A DNA stretch of 37,396 nt from Candidatus Paralachnospira avium. Lineage in GTDB: Bacteria > Bacillota > Clostridia > Lachnospirales > Lachnospiraceae. A model generated the notes under the pieces. The model did not search any database and had not been told where the DNA came from. It saw only the letters and a list, made by a program, of their open reading frames with translations. The position numbers and the translations under genes are program-made. The DNA is taken from contig CAJFUL010000019.1 in NCBI GenBank assembly GCA_904420245.1, forward strand, positions 1 to 37,396, in the 5' to 3' direction. Shown in pieces: positions 7,993 to 15,521 of the stretch. Position 1 is the first letter of the stretch. Every line of letters begins with the position of its first letter.

Positions 7993-10169
7993 AAAAATGG
8001 AAGCGATTGTTTGTGGCAGCCCTGGCAGGGATCATGACCCTGACGGCGGGAGCCTCTCTGGCTCCGGCCGGACAGGCGGAAGCAGCCGGGGAAGAGGCCA
8101 TTTTGGATCTGGATACGGTCTGGAAATATCTGGATGACAATACGGACCCGGCAGGAAGCGGAGAGAGGACCAGCTGGACTCTGGAAGGCTTTGACGACAG
8201 CCAGTGGAAGACAAACGAAGGCCATCAGGCCAAATTCGGCGCGAAGAACGGCGAGATCCGGGATCTGGGAGGCGGCTGCACGCCGGAAGTGCTCCTGAAC
8301 CAGTACATAAACGGACAGAGCGGGGACGACGTTCCGGCCTTTTTCTTCCGCACCAGCTTTGAACTGGCTGAGGTGCCGGAGAATGTGGAGATAAAAGGCG
8401 CCCTGAAATATGACGATGCGGCCATCGTCTATATCAACGGGACGAAGGTGGCTTCTTTTGACGAGCCCCAGGGCGGATTTGACAGCAACTTATCCTATGG
8501 CGGTTCCAACGACAGCAGTCCCAAGGATGCGAGCTTTACGGCGGACGCCTCTGTCCTGAAGACCGGGACCAACGTGGTGGCCGTGGAGCTGCACCAGGGC
8601 AGGGCCAGCAGCTCCGATATTTACTTTGAGCTGTCTTCCCTGACCCTTGAGGAAAAGGTGCAGGTGGATCCCGGCGCTCTGACTCAGAAATCCATCTCCC
8701 TGACGGTGGGAGCCGATTCCACCTCCAGGAACATCACCTGGTATGCCAACAGCGACAAGCAGGGTACCGTTCAGTACGCGCCCAAGTCTGGCGAAGCGTT
8801 CCCGGCCCAGTATGAAGAGGCGGCTGCCAAGGTACAGGCTGCCAATGACAGCGGTTTTTACAGCAACCAGGCGACGATGACAGGTCTGGCTCCCAACACC
8901 GAGTATGTGTACCGTCTGGTCAATGAGAGCACCGTATCGGAAGTGTACAGCTTTAAGACAGGAGGCACCGGAGATTTCAGCTTCCTTCTGGCAGGCGATC
9001 CCCAGATCGGCGCCGGCAGCACAGCTTCCGACATCGAAGGGTGGGAGGATACTCTGAACAAGGCGGCGGCAGCATTCCCGGATGCCAGCTTCCTCATCAG
9101 CGCCGGCGACCAGGTAAACACGGCTTCCAATGAGGAGCAGTATACCGGCTATCTGGAGCACGCGGCGCTCACGGGACTGACTACGGCTACGGTGGTGGGA
9201 AACCATGACAGCGGCAGCAATTCCTACAGCCAGCATTTCAACAATCCCAATGTGACGGCTTATGGAACGACCACGGCAGGAAGCGACTACTGGTACGTCT
9301 ATAATAATGTACTGTTCCTGAACCTCAATTCCAACAATATGAGCACTGCGGAACACAAGGCCTTTATGCAGGAGGCCATCGAAGCCAACCAGGATGTGGA
9401 CTGGAAGGTGGTGGTCTTCCATCACTCTCTGTTCAGCGTAGCCAGCCATGCCTATGACGGCGACATCCTCCAGAGGAGAAACGAGTTGGTGCCCGTACTG
9501 GATGAACTGGATATCGACGTGGTGCTGATGGGCCATGACCATGTATATGTAAGAAGCTATATGATGAACGGCTTTACGCCGGAGACAACGGAAACGGTGG
9601 AGAGCAGCGTGACAGATCCGGAGGGTATCCTCTATGTCACCGTCAATTCCGCCAGCGGCAGCAAGTACTACAACATCCAGAATGCGGAATTCGACTACGC
9701 GGCAGTGAAGAGCCAGGAGAGAGTTCCCAATATCTCCAATGTGGAGGTGACGGAGGATTCCTTCAAGATCACCACCTACAGAACCAGCGATATGAGTGTG
9801 GTGGATACCTTTGAGATCCTGCGGACGGCTCAGACCGAGGAACCCACAGAGCCCAGCACGGACCCTACGGAGCCCAGCACAGAGCCCACAGAGCCCAGCA
9901 CGGACCCCACGGAGCCCAGCACGGAGCCTACAGAGCCCAGTACGGAACCCAGCACGGAGGAGACGAAGCCCAGCACAGAGGAGACCAAGGCGCCCGTTTC
10001 CGGTAACGGCGGCAATGGTTCCGGACAGGATGGAAAAGGAAACGGCGGCGTTTTCACCGGCGATCCTCAGAATCTGATCCTCTGGACAGGCCTCCTGGCG
10101 GCGGCGGGCATCGCAGCGGCAGGAACAGCAGTCACATTCCGCAAGAGACATCATGAAGAGACCAAATAG
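7989..10169 (+). CDS. Cell-wall-anchored purple-acid-phosphatase-like metallophosphoesterase
   Basis: A 726-residue secreted enzyme. Signal peptide 1-33 (ends GQAEAA). Residues about 40-225 look like a galactose-binding jelly-roll (WKYLDDNTDPAGSG, GFDDSQW, DDAAIVYINGTKV). A fibronectin-like purple acid phosphatase N-domain follows (about 230-325). The catalytic domain (about 329-550) shows the metal motifs LLAGDPQ, SAGDQVN, VGNHDSG, VVFHHSLF and MGHDHVYVRS. Then come Pro/Thr/Ser/Glu repeats (about 617-667), a TGDP motif, a hydrophobic helix and RKRHHEE, a sorting-signal-like tail for sortase. It should hydrolyse phosphate esters outside the cell; the substrate is unknown. Overlaps the YibE/F gene by four bases. 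Confidence 0.9.
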   Translation: MKKWKRLFVAALAGIMTLTAGASLAPAGQAEAAGEEAILDLDTVWKYLDDNTDPAGSGERTSWTLEGFDDSQWKTNEGHQAKFGAKNGEIRDLGGGCTPEVLLNQYINGQSGDDVPAFFFRTSFELAEVPENVEIKGALKYDDAAIVYINGTKVASFDEPQGGFDSNLSYGGSNDSSPKDASFTADASVLKTGTNVVAVELHQGRASSSDIYFELSSLTLEEKVQVDPGALTQKSISLTVGADSTSRNITWYANSDKQGTVQYAPKSGEAFPAQYEEAAAKVQAANDSGFYSNQATMTGLAPNTEYVYRLVNESTVSEVYSFKTGGTGDFSFLLAGDPQIGAGSTASDIEGWEDTLNKAAAAFPDASFLISAGDQVNTASNEEQYTGYLEHAALTGLTTATVVGNHDSGSNSYSQHFNNPNVTAYGTTTAGSDYWYVYNNVLFLNLNSNNMSTAEHKAFMQEAIEANQDVDWKVVVFHHSLFSVASHAYDGDILQRRNELVPVLDELDIDVVLMGHDHVYVRSYMMNGFTPETTETVESSVTDPEGILYVTVNSASGSKYYNIQNAEFDYAAVKSQERVPNISNVEVTEDSFKITTYRTSDMSVVDTFEILRTAQTEEPTEPSTDPTEPSTEPTEPSTDPTEPSTEPTEPSTEPSTEETKPSTEETKAPVSGNGGNGSGQDGKGNGGVFTGDPQNLILWTGLLAAAGIAAAGTAVTFRKRHHEETK
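9838..9984 (+). repeat. In-frame repeats encoding EPTEPST/DPTEPST wall-spanning linker
   Basis: Degenerate 12- and 24-base units (GAGCCCAGCACGGA..., GAGCCCACAGAGCCC) encode a run of TEPS/TDPTEPS units. They form a flexible, probably wall-spanning linker before the membrane anchor. Such tracts can change length by slippage. Confidence 0.85.
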
Positions 10170-10178
10170 GAGACAGGA

Positions 10179-13100
10179 ATGAAAAAATACTGGAAAAAAG
10201 GAAAGAAAAGCCTTCTGGCTTTGGCTATGATGATCGTGACGGCCTTCACCGCCCTGCCGGTCCCGGCAGGGGCGGCGGAGCTGCCGGACGATACAGTGGG
10301 ACTGTATTTTGAACCTGCGTCCCTCCAGCCGGCATACTGCAACGCGATCTTTGTCAATGGAACCTTTTATAGTTATATCAACAGCGCGGAAGCCCAGACG
10401 GTGGAGATCCCCAAGGCCAATCTGGAGGAAGGAGAAAACACCATCACGTTTATCTGCGGCAGCAGCGCGACCAAGACTTACTACGATGAGACGGTGCCTC
10501 CGCAGACCAGGAACCACAATGATCCCAAGGTGAAGAATCTGAAGATCACCGTGGACGGAGCGGAATTTACGCCTTCCACCGTGACGGGACATTATATCAC
10601 CGATCAGACCATTCCGGCGGCGGAGAGCAGCAGGACGGAAACGGAAAACTATCAGGCGGATCATAACTATACTTTTGGAGACGGACAGCCGGGCGGGACT
10701 CCGCATCCGGCCAGCCTGACGATCCCCTATAAGATCGATTTCCTGTTCACTCTGGAGGGGATCGAAAATCAGGAGCCGGCGGAGCCTTATGCCTGGAACC
10801 TGGAAGAAAACGGGATCTATTCCGGCGCTGTGACCGTGGCGGCCGCGGCGGCCGATGAGGGAGAAGACCTGAAGCTTTTGGTAGACGGCCAGGAGGTCAC
10901 GGCCAAGGGAAATGGGACGGCTTCCTTCCGGTACAGTTCAAACGGGATCCAGGCCAACGATGGAAATAAGTTCCAGAACGGATTTTATGTCAACGGCACT
11001 CTGGCGGACATCCTCAATGAGAATGAGCCGGAGATCACACTGGATCCTTCTCTCCTCAAGTACGGGGAGGAAAATATCATCGCTCTCACCATCGGCAACG
11101 GCGACGGCCCCTATGATGAGAACAAAAACCCGGGAAGCGTCAACTATGACGACTTTTCCGTCAGCAATTTCCAGCTTCTTCTGCCGGACGGCGAGGTGGT
11201 GGAGCCGAAAACCGTCTATACCTACCAGGCTGTAGACCAGGATACGCCGGCGTCGGAGGAGAACATCAAAAAGGAGGAGGCTTACTCCGCGGGCAGGATC
11301 TTCGAGATGGGAGACGGCTTCCCGGCCGGAAGCGACCTCTCTCTGTATTACAAGATCGAGCTGGTGTACCAGGTACCCCAGATCAGCGATCAGATCCGCT
11401 ACTACGCGCTGGATACGGCTCTGTTTGAGGATGGGAGCCACACAGTGGAGCTTTCTTCAGACGGAGAGACCAGGAGGAGTACCACCGTCTTCTTCGATAA
11501 CCATGGACCGGAGCTTTCCGTAAACTTTGAGGAAGGAGCCGGACTGGAAGACGGTTTTGTGATCGAGGCCCAGGCTTCGGATGCGGTGTCCGGGGCGGGA
11601 GAGGTCAAGGCGTCGTTAAACGGCGTGGAAGCAGCGCTTCCCTATACCGTTTCCGTGGATGAGCTGGGAACAGGAAAGCAGTATCTGTCCATCTCCGCCG
11701 CCGACGGACAGGGAAACCAGAGCGGCGCCCAGTATACGTTCACCGTACAGGAGACCCAGACGGATGCCGGAAACACGGGCGGAGAAGAGGAGAACGACAG
11801 CTACCAGTTCCATGTGGAGACCCCGGAGACGGCTCAGGGCCCTCTGACAGTGGACTTCTACGGCGCGCAGATCTTAAAGACACAGGCTTATACAGGTCTT
11901 TCGGCCACCACCGATCTGGAAGCTCTGGATATATCCGGAGCGAAACCGGCGGAACCGGATGAGACAGGCTGGATCGAAGCAGCCGGCAGCGACGGGCTCC
12001 CTTATGAATTCTATGAGGTGCAGACAGACGGGGAGAGCGGTACCGTCCGGCTCTCTCTGGAAGCGGAGACGGTGACAGGCGAGACTTTGGCGTTTCTGAT
12101 CTATGAGCCTGCTTCCGGAAAGTGGGAGATCCTGGATAAGCAGGAGAGCGATGGAGGGGTCATGACCTTTACGGCAGATGTCTCCGCGGAGGATTACGCG
12201 CAGAACGGACTCATCCGGATAGCAGTGGCGCCTTTCCTGGTGGACAACGGGAGCGATACGCTGGCATGGATCAGCGATACCCAGTACTATACCCAGAGAC
12301 AGGAGCTGAAGGATGCCAAGATCTACGAGACCATGACCACCTGGCTGAAGGAGCAGTACGAGCAGGGGAATATTTCCTATGTGGCCCATACGGGAGACAT
12401 CGTGGAGACTTCTTCCAGCGAGGAGCAGTACATCTTTGCCAGCGGGGCTCAGGACGTCCTGGATGCGGCCGCGGTGCCCAATGGAGTGGTATCCGGAAAT
12501 CACGACGTGGGATCGGATATCGAGAATCTCAACTATGACCTGTATCAAAAATATTTCGGGGCTTTCCGGTATGAAGGCCAGGAATGGTACGGCGGTTCCT
12601 ACGGGGACAATACCAGCCATTACGACCTGGTGACGGTGGCGGGCCATGATATGATCATCCTCTATCTGGGAATGGGAAAAGAAGCCGGAGACGAGACGGT
12701 GGCCTGGGCCAATGACGTGCTGGACCAGTACAGCCACAGGACGGCCATCATCGCCACCCATGAGTACCTGAATCCCCAGGCGGATTTCATCACTTACGCC
12801 AGAGGAAAAGAGATCTTTGAAAAGATCATCGTCCCCAATGAGAACGTGGTGATGGTGCTCTGCGGTCATGATCCCGGAGCGGCCAGGAACATCCGTCAGG
12901 TGCCGGGAACAGACCGGCAGGTGGTGGAGATCCTGGCGGATTACCAGCATCAGGAAAACGGCGGAGACGGCTTCTTGAGGCTTCTGACCTTCTCGCAGGG
13001 CCAGATGACCAACAGGAGTTATTCACCGGTCACCGGGGAGACCGTCAGCTTCTCCGAGAGCCAGGATAATTTCACGGTGGAGCTTCCTCTGGTGGAAAAC

Positions 13101-13538
13101 AGGAGAGAAGTATCGGCAGGCGCGCTGTCGGCAGCCGTGATCCGGGAAGAGCCCTTTGCTTCCGTCCAGGCTGATCCGGGACAGGTGGCCCAGGCTTCCC
13201 TGGAAAAGACTCAGATCGATTTCAACGGCTGGTTCGCGGTGGTGACCGACGGAGCGGGACAGTCTGTGCATACCGATGTGGTGCCGTTTGAGGTGACTGT
13301 CGTGAAGCCGGATGAGAAGCCCTCCGGAGGAGAGGGAGAAAAACCCGGCGGCGGGACCCAGGATCCGGACGGAGGAAACGGACAGGAGACGGAGGCTCCC
13401 GGCCAGGGCGCTTCCGGCACGACTCCTTCCGACAGGCCCGTGACGGGAGATCCCGGTCTCTGGAGCCTGTGGGCCGTACTGGCGCTGGCCGGCGCCGGAA
13501 CAGCTCTCATAGTGAGCAGGAAGAAAAAAGAAGCATAA
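10179..13538 (+). CDS. Large cell-wall-anchored multidomain metallophosphoesterase
   Basis: A 1119-residue surface protein. Signal peptide 1-32 (VPAGAAE). Two related beta-rich modules of about 200 residues follow, each ending in a similar segment (YTFGDGQPGG...IPYKIDFLF near 163 and FEMGDGFPAG...LYYKIELVY near 373), then an Ig-like module (about 410-525) and a further beta domain (about 535-690). The phosphoesterase domain (about 694-940) has WISDTQYY, HTGDIVET, SGNHDVGSD and IATHEYLNP, but its last motif is CGHDPGAAR, where the usual second His of GHxH is Pro. The tail has a TGDP sorting-like motif, a helix and RKKKEA. GGAG lies eight bases before ATG. Likely co-transcribed with the previous two genes. 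Confidence 0.88.
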   Translation: MKKYWKKGKKSLLALAMMIVTAFTALPVPAGAAELPDDTVGLYFEPASLQPAYCNAIFVNGTFYSYINSAEAQTVEIPKANLEEGENTITFICGSSATKTYYDETVPPQTRNHNDPKVKNLKITVDGAEFTPSTVTGHYITDQTIPAAESSRTETENYQADHNYTFGDGQPGGTPHPASLTIPYKIDFLFTLEGIENQEPAEPYAWNLEENGIYSGAVTVAAAAADEGEDLKLLVDGQEVTAKGNGTASFRYSSNGIQANDGNKFQNGFYVNGTLADILNENEPEITLDPSLLKYGEENIIALTIGNGDGPYDENKNPGSVNYDDFSVSNFQLLLPDGEVVEPKTVYTYQAVDQDTPASEENIKKEEAYSAGRIFEMGDGFPAGSDLSLYYKIELVYQVPQISDQIRYYALDTALFEDGSHTVELSSDGETRRSTTVFFDNHGPELSVNFEEGAGLEDGFVIEAQASDAVSGAGEVKASLNGVEAALPYTVSVDELGTGKQYLSISAADGQGNQSGAQYTFTVQETQTDAGNTGGEEENDSYQFHVETPETAQGPLTVDFYGAQILKTQAYTGLSATTDLEALDISGAKPAEPDETGWIEAAGSDGLPYEFYEVQTDGESGTVRLSLEAETVTGETLAFLIYEPASGKWEILDKQESDGGVMTFTADVSAEDYAQNGLIRIAVAPFLVDNGSDTLAWISDTQYYTQRQELKDAKIYETMTTWLKEQYEQGNISYVAHTGDIVETSSSEEQYIFASGAQDVLDAAAVPNGVVSGNHDVGSDIENLNYDLYQKYFGAFRYEGQEWYGGSYGDNTSHYDLVTVAGHDMIILYLGMGKEAGDETVAWANDVLDQYSHRTAIIATHEYLNPQADFITYARGKEIFEKIIVPNENVVMVLCGHDPGAARNIRQVPGTDRQVVEILADYQHQENGGDGFLRLLTFSQGQMTNRSYSPVTGETVSFSESQDNFTVELPLVENRREVSAGALSAAVIREEPFASVQADPGQVAQASLEKTQIDFNGWFAVVTDGAGQSVHTDVVPFEVTVVKPDEKPSGGEGEKPGGGTQDPDGGNGQETEAPGQGASGTTPSDRPVTGDPGLWSLWAVLALAGAGTALIVSRKKKEA

Positions 13539-13549
13539 GACAGGAAATA

Positions 13550-13582
13550 GGAGCCGGGATGGGATCCCGGCTCCCCTTTTTT
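13550..13582 (+). terminator. Strong terminator of the YibE/F-phosphoesterase operon
   Basis: An uninterrupted 11-bp stem GGAGCCGGGAT/ATCCCGGCTCC with GGG loop and CCTTTTTT tail, 12 bases after the stop codon. Confidence 0.92.
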
Positions 13583-13644
13583 GCTCTATAGAGAGCTTCG
13601 TTTCCATCGAGCAAAACACTCCGTGGGACCTGTCTGCGGCGGAG
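13581..13644 (+). repeat. Intergenic repeat, copy B
   Basis: CTCTATAGAGAGCTTCGTTTCCATCGAGCAAAACACTCCG-type core followed by GGGACCTGTCTGCGGCGGAG, matching copies A, C and D. It starts in the T run of the preceding terminator and lies between convergent genes. Confidence 0.75.
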
Positions 13645-13667
13645 TATTTTCCGGAGACTGGAGGAGA

Positions 13668-14288
13668 TCATTCTTCCGTACATTCGTCCGCGTACCGGCC
13701 CAGCCTCCTGGCGGTGAGGAACAGATATACCGGCTCCAGCACGGCGAGGATCAGCATGGCGGCGGATAGGGCCAGGATCGCCAGAGAACCTAATGTGGGA
13801 AGGAGAAGGGCTATCAGGTAAACAGCCAGGATGGCAGGAAAGATCCGGATATACCATCTGCCCAGCTGGGACCAGCGGTGGGAAAGGGTGGGATCCGCGT
13901 AAAACAGGATCTCCGAGTGCCCCTGGTATTCCTGATATTCGCTTATGACAGAAAGGATTGCCGCCGGCAGGAAGAGGAACGTTACCCATGAACCTATCCA
14001 GACAGAGAGAAGGTCGCAGGCGCCCAGGAGCAGGGCGGCAGCCAGGCGGCAGCGGCCGGCCGTCTCATAGCAGTCGCTTTCCGGCTCCAGTTTCAGGAGC
14101 AGGAAGCCATAGATCATCGTGGAAACGAAGTCCACCAGCTTTGCGAGCCAGGAAAGGTCCGGGACCTGGACGGCTTCTTCTATGAGGCTGACAGGGTTTA
14201 TCAGAATCATGAGCCAGAACAGGGCCCATAAATAGCGGATGTGCTTCCGGAGTATATCCGGATCATCGGCAGTATAGCGGTTTTCCAT
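13668..14288 (-). CDS. Unknown membrane protein
   Basis: A 206-residue protein I do not recognise. Hydrophobic stretches suggest about five membrane segments (near residues 19-34, 52-66, 82-102, 104-116 and 150-195). The soluble N-terminus (MENRYTADDPDILRKHIRYL) and the acidic C-terminus (RYADECTEE) have no known motif. AAGGGGGGAAG precedes the ATG. It is downstream of hpf on the same strand but a terminator separates them, so it probably has its own promoter or depends on read-through. Confidence 0.72.
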   Translation of the reverse strand: MENRYTADDPDILRKHIRYLWALFWLMILINPVSLIEEAVQVPDLSWLAKLVDFVSTMIYGFLLLKLEPESDCYETAGRCRLAAALLLGACDLLSVWIGSWVTFLFLPAAILSVISEYQEYQGHSEILFYADPTLSHRWSQLGRWYIRIFPAILAVYLIALLLPTLGSLAILALSAAMLILAVLEPVYLFLTARRLGRYADECTEE

Positions 14289-14307
14289 ATTCTTCCCCCC
14301 TTATTCT

Positions 14308-14340
14308 GAAAAAGACGGCATCCATTTCCTGGATGCCGTC
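14308..14340 (-). terminator. Rho-independent terminator of hpf
   Basis: An 11-bp perfect stem GACGGCATCCA/TGGATGCCGTC, read on the minus strand and followed by TTTTT. It lies about 50 bases after the hpf stop codon. Confidence 0.88.
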
Positions 14341-14391
14341 TGCCGGTTGTCGCTATATGATCGTGATATGTGATCGTAAAAGCCGGGAAGA

Positions 14392-14919
14392 TCAGAAATC
14401 CGGCTCGATGAGGCCGTAGCTGCCGTCCTTTCTTTTATATACGACGTTGACCTCGTCGGTCTCGCCGTTGCGGAATACGAAAAAGCTGTGACCCAAAAGC
14501 TCCATCTGGATGCAGGCCTCTTCCGGATCCATGGGTTTTACGGCAAAGCGTTTGGTACGCTTGATGACGATCTCTTCCGGTTCCTCGGATTCCTCTTCCA
14601 TATATGCTTCGGAGAAGGACTGGGCGCTCTGGGCCTGGTCCACCAGTTTTGTCTTGTACTTTTTCAACTGCCGCTCTATGATCTCCTCCACCAGGTCGAT
14701 GGAGACATACATATCGCTGCTGACCTGTTCAGAACGGATAATGGAGCCTTTTACGGGAATCGTCACCTCGATCTTCTGGCGGTCCTTTTCCACGCTCAGA
14801 GTGACGTGGACTTCTGTGGCGGGGCTGAAATACCGCTCCAGCTTGCCGATCTTTTCCATGACGGCCGCCCGCAGTCCATCGGTGATGTCGAGATTCCTGC
14901 CGGTAATGATATACTGCAT
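14392..14919 (-). CDS. hpf: Ribosome hibernation promoting factor, long form
   Basis: A 175-residue long-form HPF. The N-terminal S30AE/YfiA domain (about 1-100: MQYIITGRNLDITDGLRAAV, KIGKLERYF, VHVTLSVEKDRQKIEVTI) binds the 30S decoding region. The C-terminal domain (about 115-175: IVIKRTKRFAVKPMDPEEA, LLGHSFFVFRNGETDEVNVVYKRKDG) drives 100S ribosome dimers in stationary phase. I chose the ATG at 14919, preceded by AAGGAG with eight-base spacing; an in-frame ATG further upstream adds 19 residues that do not match the family. The hpf-secA-prfB neighbourhood is conserved in Firmicutes. Confidence 0.95.
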   Translation of the reverse strand: MQYIITGRNLDITDGLRAAVMEKIGKLERYFSPATEVHVTLSVEKDRQKIEVTIPVKGSIIRSEQVSSDMYVSIDLVEEIIERQLKKYKTKLVDQAQSAQSFSEAYMEEESEEPEEIVIKRTKRFAVKPMDPEEACIQMELLGHSFFVFRNGETDEVNVVYKRKDGSYGLIEPDF

Positions 14920-14999
14920 AACATCAACTCCTTTTTCTGCATATTCTTTGGAAGCGGCTGCTTCCCAAACCCACAAATGCGGCAGTGGATTATATTGAA

Positions 15000-15027
15000 A
15001 TTATACCATAGAATAAAAAAATTACAA
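15000..15027 (-). promoter_or_regulatory. Putative hpf promoter
   Basis: On the minus strand TTGTAA (15022-15027), 16-base spacer, TATAAT (15000-15005), about 80 bases upstream of the hpf start. Confidence 0.6.
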
Positions 15028-15203
15028 GGCAAAAACAGAAAGGAATTATAAATTGTTTGACAACAAAATGAGAAAAATTGTAGGAACACGGAGGCGGAAA
15101 AAGTCAAGGGAAAAACAGAAGAAAAGGTCGAAAAAATGCATTTTCGGATAAGTTCACAAAACAGATGTTTTATTTCCGCATCCACCGGAAGGGGGCCGAA
15201 AAT

Positions 15204-15296
15204 TGTGGATAATGTGGATAACTCCGTGGACAACTATAAATCCGGGGAATTTTGCCGCCGAAGTTTGTGGATAAGACTTGTGGATAATGTGGAAAA
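15204..15296. promoter_or_regulatory. Cluster of six DnaA-box-like sequences
   Basis: Four exact copies of TGTGGATAA (complement of TTATCCACA) occur at 15204, 15213, 15266 and 15279. Near matches are CGTGGACAA at 15225 and TGTGGAAAA at 15288. All are in one orientation, and two pairs abut end to end. The cluster sits between the divergent hpf and secA promoters and is followed by a T8 run. Density is far above chance in a 93-base stretch. DnaA binding is inferred from the box consensus. Confidence 0.75.
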
Positions 15297-15421
15297 CTTT
15301 TTTTCGCAGTTGTCGAAGATCAGAAATCATCTTGTCGAATTGTGCAATCTGTATAAAATGTAAAAAAAATGTCAGCAGAGGCCAAAAAATCCCGGAGAGG
15401 GGAGCGCTACGGGAAAAGTAG

Positions 15422-15450
15422 TTGAAGAAAGCGGCAGTTGGTGATACAAT
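15422..15450 (+). promoter_or_regulatory. Putative secA promoter
   Basis: TTGAAG (15422-15427), 17-base spacer, TACAAT (15445-15450), about 65 bases before the secA ATG. Confidence 0.6.
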
Positions 15451-15521
15451 GATAAAGATTTACAGAATGTAGGATCAAATACGTTTATTCATATGTTTTG
15501 AGGAAGTAGGAGCGTAGAAAT

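Noticed and set aside
9838-9984. CRISPR-like short repeats
   Set aside because: The units are contiguous, in frame and encode a Pro/Thr/Ser linker; there are no unique spacers.
8490-10706. Minus-strand open frame of 738 codons opposite the phosphoesterase genes
   Set aside because: It is antisense to two clear secreted enzymes, spans their junction, and has low-complexity composition without motifs.
15180-15310. Chromosomal replication origin
   Set aside because: The boxes are suggestive, but dnaA, dnaN, rpmH and similar origin markers are absent, and hpf-secA-prfB is not usually at oriC. It is kept as a DnaA-box cluster only.
15136-15363. 75-codon open frame with VDN repeats upstream of secA
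   Set aside because: The VDNVDN pattern comes from TGTGGATAA repeats read in frame. There is no ribosome site, and the stretch is better explained as DnaA boxes.
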